Part shown: piece by piece, positions 25,815 to 34,714 of the stretch | Layout of the letters: each line of letters opens with the position of its first letter | Position numbering within the stretch: the first letter of the stretch is position 1 | Assembly (NCBI GenBank): GCA_016202545.1 | Contig: JACQON010000002.1 | Coordinates: 1-64,000 of the forward strand | Direction: 5' to 3' | DNA from: Chloroflexota bacterium | GTDB taxonomy: Bacteria > Chloroflexota > Dehalococcoidia > Dehalococcoidales > JACQON01 | Length of the DNA: 64,000 nucleotides | The notes under the pieces: model-generated | Databases searched by the model: none | The model's input: only the letters and a program-made list of their open reading frames with translations | Told to the model about the DNA's origin: nothing | Position numbers and translations under genes: made by a program

Positions 25815-26585
25815 TCACTGGCCGTACAGGGCCGCGGTGCCATCTATATCGCCAATGGCCAGGCTTATCTTCTTTGTCTCGCCCTTGCTGCTGTACCCGT
25901 ACATGGTGATTTCGCTGTACTTCGATTCATAGATGTCATCCAGCCCGACCACGTGGCCGACCTCATGCGTACCTATGTTGCGGACATCGTACATTCTACT
26001 CAGCTTGTAAGTTGTACCCTCGCCATCAGCGTCAATGCCCCACTTCTGCGATGCGTTGAACACGATATCCGTCTCCTTAATCACATCTCCGGTGGTCATG
26101 GTGCCGCTGCCATCGTTATCAAAATACCATATCCATGTGCCGGCGATGACACGGCCATCGGGAATGACCTGCCAGGAAACGTTGTTCTTGCCATCCTCCC
26201 TTCCCCACCAGGAGTTCCCGTCTATCACCGGACTATCGCCAAAAAGCTCCGCCGAAGTCGCCGCATCCCAGGCCTCGAAGGCCGCCTTTACCTCCAGCTC
26301 GGCACCAACCGGGGCACCGGTGGGATTAATAACATAGGGCACTCCCGCCGGGTACTGGCTCAGGTCCCACATGGGACCCAGGAGCAGGTAATAATCATAG
26401 ACCTTGTCCTCTGGTGTAGGCGTTGGCTTGCCCTTGGCCGGATGCTCGTAGTGGATGAACACCGCCTCCAGCACCTTCGGGCTTATAGGCGTACCTGGCT
26501 TGGCCACCACTACTCCCGGCGTAACCAGGCCAACAACAAGCGCCAGGACAAATGCAGCTACGGGAAATATCCTCGAACTCATCAT
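25815..26585 (-). CDS. Secreted matrixin/snapalysin-like metalloprotease
   Basis: A 256-residue exported protein with a signal peptide (residues 1-28: basic start, hydrophobic core, cleavage near VVVAKP). The zinc site is THEVGHVVGLDD: His207, Glu208 and His211 are canonical, Gly214 is conserved, but the third metzincin histidine is replaced by Asp217, as in snapalysin (HExxHxxGxxD). EITMYGYSS places Met228 as the Met-turn. An Asp-rich insert (YFDNDGSGTMTTGD) looks calcium-binding. It is monocistronic with a strong terminator. It probably degrades extracellular protein; no inhibitor or export partner is adjacent. Confidence 0.85.
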   Translation of the reverse strand: MMSSRIFPVAAFVLALVVGLVTPGVVVAKPGTPISPKVLEAVFIHYEHPAKGKPTPTPEDKVYDYYLLLGPMWDLSQYPAGVPYVINPTGAPVGAELEVKAAFEAWDAATSAELFGDSPVIDGNSWWGREDGKNNVSWQVIPDGRVIAGTWIWYFDNDGSGTMTTGDVIKETDIVFNASQKWGIDADGEGTTYKLSRMYDVRNIGTHEVGHVVGLDDIYESKYSEITMYGYSSKGETKKISLAIGDIDGTAALYGQ

Positions 26586-26679
26586 CCTCCTCTTGGATAC
26601 GGGCGAATACTTCCACCCATATAGAATAACAAAAATATATCACGTGATACCAGAAAAGTCAAGTACGTAAGTAGAATTA
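26586..26679. other. Upstream region of the protease gene
   Basis: A short AT-rich stretch that should contain the protease promoter (minus strand). No gene is seen. Confidence 0.4.
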
Positions 26680-26842
26680 GAGGTCGTTTATTAACGGAAA
26701 CTGTCATTGCGAGGCGGCCTGCTCGCCGTTACACTTTGGCAGGCGAGAGCCGAAGCAATCTCATTCTTCATACTCTACAGATTGCTTCGCTGCCTGCGGC
26801 TGGCTCGCAATGACAACTACCCACCCAATGCTAAACGACCTC
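26680..26842. mobile_element. Gene-less paired copy of the dispersed repeat (E1/E2)
   Basis: The outer ends GAGGTCGTTTA (26680-26690) and TAAACGACCTC (26832-26842) are perfect 11-bp inverted repeats. Inside, TGTCATTGCGAG ... GAAGCAATCTCA (26702-26763) and AGATTGCTTCG ... CTCGCAATGACA (26780-26815) face each other across about 16 bp. It has the structure of a miniature inverted-repeat element, comparable to the GIY-YIG unit without its gene. Confidence 0.75.
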
Positions 26843-26975
26843 CGCGTAACATGTTGACTTTGCCCTTTCAAGGAAGTATACTGCCTCCAGAATCCCATCG
26901 TGGCTCAGCCACAGCCACTTGTAGGTGTTTTCTGGTCACTATCTTGCAAAAATGGCCAAAGGAGGATAGGTCGCT

Positions 26976-28724
26976 ATGACGGCAAAAGCCACCGGCGGGA
27001 CTGTTGAGACAGACGTGCTTGTTATCGGCAGCGGCGGAGCCGGGCTGTATGCGGCGATAGAAGCGGCACGAAACGGCCAGCAGGTCATGGTGCTGACCAA
27101 GGGCGTCCTGGGGAAGAACGGGGCCACATTGACTTCAGGGGCGGACTTTAACCTGGACGGGCACAGCATCCGCCGCCTGTTCGGTTTCACCGCCGACCCC
27201 AGGGATGCCCCCGAGATTCTATTTGAGGATACCATAAATGTGGGAGAGTGGATTAACAACCAGAAGCTGGTGGAAACGCTGGTTGATGACGCCCCCCAGC
27301 GGGTAAAGGAACTGGTTGACTGGGGGACAAGGATGGAGGGCCTGGCCATGCCCGCCAGGCCGGGTTGCCGCTATCCGCACGGTGTCAAGACCACCGGTCT
27401 GGAAATCAGCAACGTCCTGGCCAAAAAGGTGAAACAGCTCGGGCAGCAGGTGACAGTGCGGGACAACATAATGGCTACCGACCTGCTCACCAGCAACGGC
27501 CGGGTCGTGGGCGCTGTCGGCCTGGACTTCGCCCACGGCGATTTCGTCGCCATCAAGGCCAAAGCCGTGGTAATAGCCACCGGCGGGGGACAGGAGATTT
27601 TCCCCATCCACACCTATCCCAAGGAGATGAGTGGCGACGGACAGGCTATGGGATATCGCGCCGGGGCTGAGCTTCTGGACATGGAGTCTATGCAGTTCAT
27701 AACCATGACCTTCCTCCATCCCTACCCGCCAACCAGCGCGCGCTTTCTCATCCTGTTCATGTCCAACGGCGGCTGGCTGCTCAATAAGCATGGCCAGCGT
27801 TTCATGAGCAAGTGGGACCCGCAGAATATGGAGGATGCCCGGCGCAGCCTAGTGGCGGTGGCCGTCAATAAGGAGATTCTGGAAGGCCGCGGCTGGAAGG
27901 GCGATAGAGGCGGCTACGTCGCCCTGTCCATGAGGCATCTGCCCGAGGACATAATTGACTACCTGTCCGGGGACTGGTACATTCGAAGATGCCTGTTCAG
28001 CAAGAGGGACTTCGACCACCTGAAGAAGGATTCCATCGAGGCTTTCATCGCCCCCCATTCCTTTCAGGGAGGGCTGAGGGTAGACGAGAATGGAAGTACG
28101 ACCCTTGCCGGGCTATTTGCCGCCGGCGAAGTGACCGGCGGGCTTCACGGCGCCGACAGGCTGGCCGGCAACGCCGTCAGCCAGTGTTTTGTCCAGGGGT
28201 CGCGGGCAGGCAGGTCAGCCGCCAGGTTTGCGGCGAAAAACCGCTCAGCCGAGGTCAACAAAAGTCAGCTGGAAAGCCTCCGCGAAAAGGTCTTCGCCCC
28301 CCTGGAACGCAAAGACGGCGTCAGTCCCCTTGAAATGCGCCGCCGGCTTCAAAAGCTCGCCTCTGAGAAACTAATCAATGTGAGGAGCGGTGAAAGTTTG
28401 GAGAAGGCGGTTGGGGAAATTGAGGAGATGAAGAAAAGCCTGCCACGGCTTGCCGCCAGGAGCAAGAACCCCCGGTACAACCGTGAGTGGGTAGCTGCCC
28501 TGGAGGCGGAAAATTCGCTCGTCGTCGCCGAGATGATAGCGCGCTCCGCCCTGATGAGGACGGAGAGCCGGGGCAACCATTATCGCTATGACTTCCCGGC
28601 CACGGACAACCAGAACTGGCTGAAGAATATCATCCTGCGCCGGGTGGATACGAAGATGCGACTATTTACGGCGGCGCCCCCTGGCCCGCTCCATTTCGCC
28701 AGGGTGACGCCCCCGGAAAGGTGA
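26976..28724 (+). CDS. FAD flavoprotein of the succinate dehydrogenase/fumarate reductase family
   Basis: A 582-residue flavoprotein. The N-terminal dinucleotide fold is TDVLVIGSGGAGLYAAIEA. VVIATGGGQEIFPIHTYP and GDGQAMGYRAGAELLDMESMQF follow, and LFAAGEVTGGLHGADRLAGNAVSQCFVQG is the FAD-contacting SdhA/FrdA/AspO signature. The C-terminal helical domain ends with FPATDNQNWLKNI. GGAGG lies 11 bp before the ATG. The gene for a short [2Fe-2S] subunit follows after 3 bp, so the pair could transfer electrons to or from an unsaturated acid such as fumarate. No membrane anchor gene is adjacent, so a soluble complex is more likely. Confidence 0.88.
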   Translation: MTAKATGGTVETDVLVIGSGGAGLYAAIEAARNGQQVMVLTKGVLGKNGATLTSGADFNLDGHSIRRLFGFTADPRDAPEILFEDTINVGEWINNQKLVETLVDDAPQRVKELVDWGTRMEGLAMPARPGCRYPHGVKTTGLEISNVLAKKVKQLGQQVTVRDNIMATDLLTSNGRVVGAVGLDFAHGDFVAIKAKAVVIATGGGQEIFPIHTYPKEMSGDGQAMGYRAGAELLDMESMQFITMTFLHPYPPTSARFLILFMSNGGWLLNKHGQRFMSKWDPQNMEDARRSLVAVAVNKEILEGRGWKGDRGGYVALSMRHLPEDIIDYLSGDWYIRRCLFSKRDFDHLKKDSIEAFIAPHSFQGGLRVDENGSTTLAGLFAAGEVTGGLHGADRLAGNAVSQCFVQGSRAGRSAARFAAKNRSAEVNKSQLESLREKVFAPLERKDGVSPLEMRRRLQKLASEKLINVRSGESLEKAVGEIEEMKKSLPRLAARSKNPRYNREWVAALEAENSLVVAEMIARSALMRTESRGNHYRYDFPATDNQNWLKNIILRRVDTKMRLFTAAPPGPLHFARVTPPER

Positions 28725-28727
28725 GCC

Positions 28728-29105
28728 ATGCCAAAGAAGAATGAGGAAAACGGGCAGTTCAATATCACCGTGTTTCGCTACGACCCGGCAACGGATAGAG
28801 AGGGCCGTTATAAGACCTACAAGGTCCCGGCCAGGAAAGATATGACCATCCTGGGAGCGCTGACTTTCATCTATGAGAACCTTGATAGCACCCTGGCCCA
28901 CGCTTACTCATGCGGCTGGGGCGAGTGCCGCGGGTGCATGGTCAGCGTTGATGGGCGGTCGGTTAAGGCATGCCTGGTGAAGCTTACCCAGGATGTCAAG
29001 ATAGGCCCGCTCCCCGGACGTGAAATAGTCAAAGACCTGGTGGTGCTGGACAGGGAACTGGTCGCCGACAGGCGTCTCAGCAAAATAGGGGCCGCCGAGT
29101 CCTGA
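28728..29105 (+). CDS. Truncated-type Sdh/Frd iron-sulfur subunit, [2Fe-2S] domain only
   Basis: A 125-residue protein matching only the N-terminal plant-ferredoxin-like domain of SdhB/FrdB: FRYDPATDREGRYKTYKVPAR, then CGWGECRGCMVSVDGRSVKAC, which supplies the Cx4-5CxxC...C ligands of a [2Fe-2S] cluster. The C-terminal domain that would hold [4Fe-4S] and [3Fe-4S] clusters is absent, although the reading frame ends cleanly and not by frameshift. It is co-transcribed with the flavoprotein and probably serves as its single-cluster electron partner. Confidence 0.85.
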   Translation: MPKKNEENGQFNITVFRYDPATDREGRYKTYKVPARKDMTILGALTFIYENLDSTLAHAYSCGWGECRGCMVSVDGRSVKACLVKLTQDVKIGPLPGREIVKDLVVLDRELVADRRLSKIGAAES

Positions 29106-29130
29106 CCCCGTTCGGCAAGTGGGTTACCTG

Positions 29131-29162
29131 ATTGTCATTGCTTCGCTCTGCTCGCAATGACA
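29131..29162 (-). repeat. Short dispersed repeat copy F
   Basis: ATTGCTTCGCTCTGCTCGCAATGACA, one arm only, between the [2Fe-2S] gene and the aminotransferase stop. Confidence 0.75.
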
Positions 29163-29199
29163 GCCTGTTACTGCCCTGGCGACACCGGGATATGCGGAC

Positions 29200-30396
29200 T
29201 CACCGCCTGTGGTTCTTCACAAAGCGCTTCATCCTGGTGAGCGCTTCCTCGATGTCCGCCAGCGAGGTGGCATAGCAGCAACGGATATAGCCTTCGCCGC
29301 ATTGCCCGAAGGCTGAGCCAGGGACTGCCGCCACCCTCTCTTCGACGAGAAGCTTCTCGGCGAACTCCTCCGAGGTCAGGCCGGTGCCCTTGATGGAAGG
29401 AAAGGCGTAGAACGCCCCGCGAGGCTCAAAGCAGGACAGGCCGATGTCGTTCAAGCCGCTGACGATGAACTGGCGGCGCCGGTTGTAATCAGCCACCATT
29501 TCCTTGACGCTCGGCTCACCCGACTTCAGCGCCTCGATAGCGGCCACCTGTGCCATGGTAGGGGCGCACATCATGGTGTACTGGTGGATTTTAGTCATGG
29601 CGGCGATAATCGGCCGGGAAGCCGCCGCATAGCCGATGCGCCACCCGGTCATGGCGTAAGCCTTGGAGAACCCGCCCAGGAGAACGGTGCGCTCCTTCAT
29701 CTCGGGCAGGGCGGCGAAGCAGGTATGCTCCACGCCGTAGACCAGCTTGGCGTAAATCTCGTCTGAGACCACCAGCAGGTCATGACGCCGGGCCACTTCG
29801 GCGAGCTGCGCCAGCTTGTCATGGCTCAATACTGCTCCGGTGGGGTTGGCGGGATAGCCGATGAGGATGGCTTTTGTCCTCGGGGTGACCCGCGCTTCGA
29901 TGTCGGCGGCGCTGATTTCGAAGTTGTTTTCCTCGTATGTGGGGAGCATGACCGGCTTGCCTTCGGCCAGGATGACGCCGGGGCCGTAAGAGACATAGCA
30001 CGGGTCGGGTATAATGACCTCGTCTCCGGGGTTGAGGATGGCCCTCATTGCCAGGTCCAGGCCCTCGCTGACTCCCACCGTGACCAGGAGTTCGCCGTTG
30101 GGGTCGTATTTCATGCAGTGATTTTCCTGGAGATAGCGTGATAGCTCTTGGCGCAGCTCCGGCATCCCTGAGTTCGAGGTGTACATGGTGTAGCCCTTCT
30201 CCAGGGAGAGGATGGCTGCCTCGCGAATATGCCACGGGGTAGTGTAATCAGGCTCGCCAACGCCCAGGGAGATTACCCCCTCAATGGAAGCCAGCAGGTC
30301 AAAGAACTTCCGTATCCCGGAAGGGGATAGCTGGTTCACCCGCTTTGAGGTTAGGCTGCGCTGCTTTTTACGTTGAGCCTCGAATCTGACTGACAT
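29200..30396 (-). CDS. Class I/II PLP-dependent aminotransferase
   Basis: A 398-residue aspartate-aminotransferase-family enzyme. GVGEPDYTTPWHIREAA, GYPANPTGAVL and LLGGFSKAYAMTGWRIGYA contain the conserved binding residues and the PLP lysine. C-terminal RCCYATSLADIEEALTRM is typical of the alanine/aromatic/aspartate subgroup. I start at the ATG at 30396 (AGGAG 7 bp upstream); the ORF start at 30552 would overlap the Lrp gene. It lies 37 bp downstream of an Lrp-type regulator on the same strand, suggesting an amino-acid role. The substrate is not predictable. Confidence 0.92.
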   Translation of the reverse strand: MSVRFEAQRKKQRSLTSKRVNQLSPSGIRKFFDLLASIEGVISLGVGEPDYTTPWHIREAAILSLEKGYTMYTSNSGMPELRQELSRYLQENHCMKYDPNGELLVTVGVSEGLDLAMRAILNPGDEVIIPDPCYVSYGPGVILAEGKPVMLPTYEENNFEISAADIEARVTPRTKAILIGYPANPTGAVLSHDKLAQLAEVARRHDLLVVSDEIYAKLVYGVEHTCFAALPEMKERTVLLGGFSKAYAMTGWRIGYAAASRPIIAAMTKIHQYTMMCAPTMAQVAAIEALKSGEPSVKEMVADYNRRRQFIVSGLNDIGLSCFEPRGAFYAFPSIKGTGLTSEEFAEKLLVEERVAAVPGSAFGQCGEGYIRCCYATSLADIEEALTRMKRFVKNHRR

Positions 30397-30433
30397 AGGA
30401 ATCTCCTGAGCGATAAAAGGAGAGCAGGGCCGG

Positions 30434-30916
30434 TCACAGCACCACTGTCTGGCGCTTGACCTCTTCCTTTCCCTCCAGAATCTCGCCATCCTCTTTGTAC
30501 CGCTTGAGCACAAAATGGGTGACCGTCCCCTGTACGCCCCTGACGGGGGCAAGCTTCTTGGCCACGAAATCGGCCACCTCGTGCTCGCTTTTGCCGGACG
30601 CCACCACCAGGAGGTCGTATGTCCCCGAGAGCAGGTAAACGGTGTAGACCTGTGGGAAACGGTAGACGCGCTCGGCTATGGCGTCATAGCCCACCTCCGG
30701 CTCCGGGCTGACCTTGACCTCTATCAGCGCCCATACCTGCTCATCTTCTACCTTGTCCCAGTTTATCACCGCCTTGTACTTGAGGATGACCCTGTCCTTC
30801 TCCGCCTGCCGGATGAGCTTGGATACCTCCGTGGCGGCGGCGCCGGTCATGGAGGAAATTTGCTTGATGGTGGTGCGGGCATCGCTCTCCAGTATTTTAA
30901 GGATTTCCTTCAGCAT
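30434..30916 (-). CDS. Lrp/AsnC-family transcriptional regulator
   Basis: A 160-residue regulator: an N-terminal helix-turn-helix (residues 4-50; TTIKQISSMTGAAATEVSKLIRQAEKDRVI) and a C-terminal RAM/ligand-binding alpha-beta domain (VWALIEVKVSPEPEVGYDAIAERVYRFPQVYTVYLLSGTYDLLVV). GACAGGAG precedes the ATG. It lies just upstream of the aminotransferase and probably controls it, with an amino acid as effector. That link is inferred from adjacency. Confidence 0.92.
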   Translation of the reverse strand: MLKEILKILESDARTTIKQISSMTGAAATEVSKLIRQAEKDRVILKYKAVINWDKVEDEQVWALIEVKVSPEPEVGYDAIAERVYRFPQVYTVYLLSGTYDLLVVASGKSEHEVADFVAKKLAPVRGVQGTVTHFVLKRYKEDGEILEGKEEVKRQTVVL

Positions 30917-30994
30917 CTCCTGTCTCCTCGCCGCCAGGTCGGGCAGGCCCGCCTGCCAAGGCTTGACGGGCAGGTAGCCCGCTCCGGGCCCGCT

Positions 30995-31219
30995 TTACCC
31001 CTTCCCGAGCTCGGTCAGTGACCAGCTTTTATCCGCTTCATTATAGCAGAGTTGGAACCGTTCGTTCTCCCCTGTCACGACCTGAAAGCATCTCTTTCCC
31101 GGCTCCTGCCACGCCTTTTCTATCCGCTCAACCCGGTATTCCCTGCCCCGCCACCGGAAGGAGCGCGGCCACTCGGCATAGGTATGGCCGGAATAGCAGA
31201 CAACTTCGAGGTCAGTCAA
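30995..31219 (-). CDS. Small conserved protein, DUF6504-like
   Basis: A 74-residue beta-rich protein: VVCYSGHTYAEWPRSFRWRGREYRVERI then CFQVVTGENERFQLCYNEADKSWSL. The alternating Trp/Tyr/Arg pattern recalls a small family of unknown function found next to DNA-repair genes in some bacteria (DUF6504, by recollection). It lies upstream of the Lrp gene on the same strand, with about 80 bp between. Confidence 0.65.
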   Translation of the reverse strand: MTDLEVVCYSGHTYAEWPRSFRWRGREYRVERIEKAWQEPGKRCFQVVTGENERFQLCYNEADKSWSLTELGKG

Positions 31220-31244
31220 GCCTCACCCCCTCAGACCAGCTTCA

Positions 31245-31330
31245 TGTCATTGCGAGGGCGGAAGCCCGAAGCAATCTCAACCGATGCTCTTTGCCGATTC
31301 AGAGATTGCTTCGCTGCGCTCGCAATGACA
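31245..31330. repeat. Paired dispersed repeat copy G
   Basis: TGTCATTGCGAGGGCGGAAGCCCGAAGCAATCTCA (31245-31279) faces GAGATTGCTTCGCTGCGCTCGCAATGACA (31302-31330) across 22 bp. The right flank carries the small palindrome CCGGACCTCCGTCCGG and the outer end GGTGAATTGCTGAACAACCTC (31347-31367). Confidence 0.82.
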
Positions 31331-31381
31331 TACCGGACCTCCGTCCGGTGAATTGCTGAACAACCTCATAGCGGCCCGACT

Positions 31382-31573
31382 TTACGCCGGCCTTTTTATC
31401 ACCAGTATGCCCAGGATGACCACCGGCACCGTCAGCACCGCCCAGACGATGCCCTCAGAAGCGGTGAATGGCGGCGGCGGCACCACGCCGGCCACGGCCA
31501 GTATGAAGATAATGATAATCAGGGCGTTGAAGATGGCGGTGTACCAGGCTAATGCTTTCATAGTTCCCTCCAC
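31382..31573 (-). CDS. Small two-helix membrane protein, unknown
   Basis: A 63-residue protein with two hydrophobic segments (WYTAIFNALIIIIFILAVAGVV and IVWAVLTVPVVILGILVI). GGAGGG lies 5 bp before the ATG, a good start. No family is recognised. It is monocistronic. Confidence 0.55.
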   Translation of the reverse strand: MEGTMKALAWYTAIFNALIIIIFILAVAGVVPPPPFTASEGIVWAVLTVPVVILGILVIKRPA

Positions 31574-31756
31574 AGATTTTTATTTATTACCCTCCAGCTT
31601 TTGATGCTGGTCGACTTCACCTTTACTCCTCTTCAGGTCTTCCCCCTTTGGAAAAGGGGGACTCAGGGGGATTTCAACCATCAAATCCCTCTCAATCTCC
31701 CTTCAACAAAGGGAGAGGTACCGGAAGCGAAGCCTCCTTAAACTGTCCTTCCGCCA
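31574..31756. repeat. Hairpin-rich intergenic DNA
   Basis: Contains CCCCCTTTGGAAAAGGGGG (31645-31663) and AATCTCCCTTCAACAAAGGGAGA (31692-31714), resembling the C-rich/G-rich hairpins at 4.9, 8.8 and 22.3 kb. No gene is seen. Confidence 0.55.
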
Positions 31757-32266
31757 CTACGACTCCGTAGCCCGCGCTGACTGCACTCCAGTTCTGAAAC
31801 ACCTCGAGAGCGCTTCGTATTCGCCTGGGGTGAGTTTCTTAAGGCCACTTCTGAGGTCGCCAAAACCATGTAAAGTCCAGTTGCGCGAATAGCCGAGTGT
31901 TCTGCAGACATCTTCTCTAGAGCAGAAGCCAGCCTCCTCAAATTGTGTGGGTGCTTGCCATCTCCAGTCTATTGGTGGTCTATCAATATATTGCTCAGGG
32001 TCTGACCCTACGTCCTGAATAGATCTCTGGGTACGTACGAGGGCGATAATCCCCTGCCTGCCTGGGCTGTATTTTTCTCCATCCACACGGATAGGGCCTG
32101 TTTTAGTCTCATAGATGAAGACAAAGTCCCCAGAAATAAGACCATCGCCAGCAGCTTCACGACCGTCTGGCAGATAGACACGGTAGTGATAACCTGGGTC
32201 TGGAGACGAAGGAGTAGGTTTATCCCTAAGCAGCGGTGGCCAGTGAATGTTGATCCAATAGTTCAT
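31757..32266 (-). CDS. EVE/PUA-like domain protein of unknown function
   Basis: A 169-residue protein starting MNYWINIHWPP, similar in pattern to the opening of EVE-domain proteins, followed by SGDFVFIYETKTG and GIIALVRTQRSI (the strand pattern of that fold). The second half (RYx-free, CSREDVCRTLGYSRNWTLHGFGDLRSG) is unrelated and may be a separate small domain. I start at the ATG at 32266 because the ORF start at 32341 runs into gatA. EVE domains recognise modified bases in other proteins; that role here is speculative. Confidence 0.6.
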   Translation of the reverse strand: MNYWINIHWPPLLRDKPTPSSPDPGYHYRVYLPDGREAAGDGLISGDFVFIYETKTGPIRVDGEKYSPGRQGIIALVRTQRSIQDVGSDPEQYIDRPPIDWRWQAPTQFEEAGFCSREDVCRTLGYSRNWTLHGFGDLRSGLKKLTPGEYEALSRCFRTGVQSARATES

Positions 32267-32291
32267 TTTATCCCTCCCGTAAAGTGATTCC

Positions 32292-33785
32292 CTAAACCTC
32301 CGGCCTCTTCTTATGCCAGTCGGTGGCCTGCTGGTAGGCATGGGCTATTTTGAGGAGGGTGTCCTCGGCGAAGGGCTTGCCGATGAGCTGCATGCCGATG
32401 GGCAGGCCCGCCTTAGCTTTAGCGACGGCGGGCAGGCCGGCGGCGAAGCCGGCGGGGATGGATATGGCCGGCAGCCCGGCGATGTTCACCGGTATGGTGA
32501 AGACATCGCTCAAGTACATCTGGAGCGGGTCATCCGTCTTCTCGCCGATTTTGAACGGGACTGACGGAGAGGTGGGCGTGACCAGGGCATCGAATCTGGC
32601 GAAGGCCTGGTCGAACTCCTGTCTTAGCAGGGTGCGGACTTTCTGGGCCTTCACATACCAGGCATCGTAGTAGCCGGCGGACAGGGCATAGGTGCCCAGC
32701 ATGATACGCCTCTTTACCTCCGGGCCGAAGCCGTGCTGGCGGGTCTTCTCCATGGCCTCCCACATGCTGCCCGCGTCCCGGTAGGAGAAGCCGTACTTTA
32801 CCCCGTCATAGCGGGCCAGGTTAGCCGAAGCCTCTGACGGGGCGATGATGTAGTACGCCGCCAGGGCATAGGGAGTGTGTGGCAGTGACACTTCCCACTC
32901 CACTTTCGCCCCCAGCTCTTCGAGCTTGCTGATGGCGGCCCGGACGGCCTGCTCCACCTCCGCCTGCATCCCCTGGACGAAATACTCTTTGGGGACGCCG
33001 ATGGTGAGTCCGCTGATGTCAGCGACGAGGCAGGAAGGGTAATCGGGGGTGGGATAGGGGATGGAGGTAGAGTCCCTGGTGTCATAGCCGGCGATGGCGC
33101 TCAGCACCAGGGCGCAATCGGTGACGTCTCTGGTCAGCGGGCCAATCTGGTCGAGGGAACTGGCGAAGGCGACCAGCCCGTAGCGGCTGACCCGGCCATA
33201 GGTGGGCTTCAGGCCGGTAACATTGCAGAACCCGGCCGGCTGGCGGATGCTGCCGCCGGTATCCGAGCCCAGTGCGTAGAAGGCTTCACCGGCGGCCACG
33301 GCGGCGGCTGAGCCGCCGCTGCTGCCACCGGGGACGCGACTCAAGTCCCAGGGGTTATTGGTTACAAACAGGGCCGAGTTCTCGGTGGACGAGCCCATGG
33401 CGAACTCGTCCATATTGGTCTTACCCACAATCACCGCGCCGCGCTGGCCCAGCCTCTCCACCACCGTGGCATCGTAGGGCGGTACGAAATTCTCCAGCAT
33501 CTTCGACGAGCAGGTGGTACGCACCCCTCTGGTACAGATGTTGTCCTTGATGAGCGCCGGTATGCCGGTGAGAGGGTCGGCGTCTCCGGCGGCGATAAGC
33601 CGGTCAGCTTTTTGCGCCTGAGACAGGGCCATCTCCTCGGTGACAGTGACCAGGGCGTGCACCCTGGGCTCCACCTGGCGGATGCGCTCCAGGCAGGCCC
33701 TGGTCAGCTCAACCGCCGATATTTCTCCGGACCTGAGCAGACTGGACGCCTCGTAGATTGTCAGCCGGTCATACTCGATGCTCAT
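32292..33785 (-). CDS. gatA: Asp-tRNA(Asn)/Glu-tRNA(Gln) amidotransferase subunit A
   Basis: A 497-residue amidase subunit that releases ammonia from glutamine for transamidation of mischarged tRNA. The Ser-cisSer-Lys triad region is intact: [14 protein letters not shown] holds the lysine and [35 protein letters not shown] the serines. [18 protein letters not shown] and [12 protein letters not shown] are GatA hallmarks. It overlaps gatC by 4 bases. No gatB is in the window, so the operon is split, as in many bacteria. Confidence 0.97.
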   Translation of the reverse strand: MSIEYDRLTIYEASSLLRSGEISAVELTRACLERIRQVEPRVHALVTVTEEMALSQAQKADRLIAAGDADPLTGIPALIKDNICTRGVRTTCSSKMLENFVPPYDATVVERLGQRGAVIVGKTNMDEFAMGSSTENSALFVTNNPWDLSRVPGGSSGGSAAAVAAGEAFYALGSDTGGSIRQPAGFCNVTGLKPTYGRVSRYGLVAFASSLDQIGPLTRDVTDCALVLSAIAGYDTRDSTSIPYPTPDYPSCLVADISGLTIGVPKEYFVQGMQAEVEQAVRAAISKLEELGAKVEWEVSLPHTPYALAAYYIIAPSEASANLARYDGVKYGFSYRDAGSMWEAMEKTRQHGFGPEVKRRIMLGTYALSAGYYDAWYVKAQKVRTLLRQEFDQAFARFDALVTPTSPSVPFKIGEKTDDPLQMYLSDVFTIPVNIAGLPAISIPAGFAAGLPAVAKAKAGLPIGMQLIGKPFAEDTLLKIAHAYQQATDWHKKRPEV

Positions 33786-34069
33786 TCGAGCACCGCCTGT
33801 ATCCTGAAGTAATCTCCGTCCCGCTGCGGGGCGTTGGCCAGGACCTGTTCCGGGGGCAAAGAGTCAGCCACCTCGTCCGGTCTCATCACGTTCTTAATGG
33901 CCACGGTGTGGGATGTGGGCGGGACGCCGGCGGTATCCACCTGCTGGAGTATTTCGAAGTTCTCCAGGATGTTGGACAGCTGCTCTCTGAGCCTGTCCAC
34001 CTCGGCGTCGGTCAGGCCCAGGCGGGCCAGGCGGGCGATGTGCAGCACCTCTTCACGAGTCAGCTTCAT
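33782..34069 (-). CDS. gatC: Asp-tRNA(Asn)/Glu-tRNA(Gln) amidotransferase subunit C
   Basis: A 95-residue linker subunit that wraps GatA and GatB. The N-terminal pattern [33 protein letters not shown] is diagnostic, and the tail ([36 protein letters not shown]) is also typical. Its stop overlaps the gatA start by 4 bases. Confidence 0.97.
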   Translation of the reverse strand: MKLTREEVLHIARLARLGLTDAEVDRLREQLSNILENFEILQQVDTAGVPPTSHTVAIKNVMRPDEVADSLPPEQVLANAPQRDGDYFRIQAVLE

Positions 34070-34224
34070 AGAATGCCCCGTATATCTGCCAATTATAGCA
34101 CCCTCATTCCAGTATCAGCAACAGGGGCGGCCCGGAAGGGCTTTCGGTATACGGAGGATGGGGTCACCCCGTGAAAAACCGATAGAGCTAATAAATATCC
34201 TCGCCGCCTGCTATAATTAAAAAG

Positions 34225-34623
34225 ATGAGCGGTAGGCTTGTGGTGGCTATCGTCACTACTCTGGCGGAGGAGGCGGGTCTAGCCGCCATCGTGCTCTGGG
34301 TCTTGCCCTGGCTCGGGGTTGAGATTCCACTGGTGGGCCTGGCCGTGTTGATGGTGGTATGGGCTGTGTTTGCTGTTTTCTCATATACCATGGGCAGCCG
34401 CGCCCTGAGAAAGAAGCCAATTATCACCCTGCCTGACATGGTTGGCAGCCGGGGCAAAGTGGTAAGTCCGCTGGCCACGGAGGGCATGGTCATAATCAAG
34501 GGTGAGCTCTGGCAGGCGTCTTCACTTGATGGCGCCATGAATATCGGCGAGGAGGTGGCGGTAGTAAAGCAGGATGGGCTTAAGCTGATGGTGCGCCGGA
34601 GCGGCGGCGATTCGAACCAATGA
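34225..34623 (+). CDS. NfeD-like OB-fold membrane protein
   Basis: A 132-residue protein with two N-terminal hydrophobic segments (residues 6-24 and 28-50) followed by an NfeD-type OB domain (PDMVGSRGKVVSPLATEGMVIIKGELWQAS ... IGEEVAVVKQDGLKLMV). It is the third NfeD-related protein in the window and has no protease domain and no slipin beside it. Divergent from gatC, with smpB about 90 bp downstream. Confidence 0.85.
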   Translation: MSGRLVVAIVTTLAEEAGLAAIVLWVLPWLGVEIPLVGLAVLMVVWAVFAVFSYTMGSRALRKKPIITLPDMVGSRGKVVSPLATEGMVIIKGELWQASSLDGAMNIGEEVAVVKQDGLKLMVRRSGGDSNQ

Positions 34624-34714
34624 AACGGGACGGGACAACCGGTGGTCTACCGCTCGGTTTACCGGTTTGTAGACGTAAGATAGGTCATCCGGCAGGGGCG
34701 ACCTGAGTGAAGGC

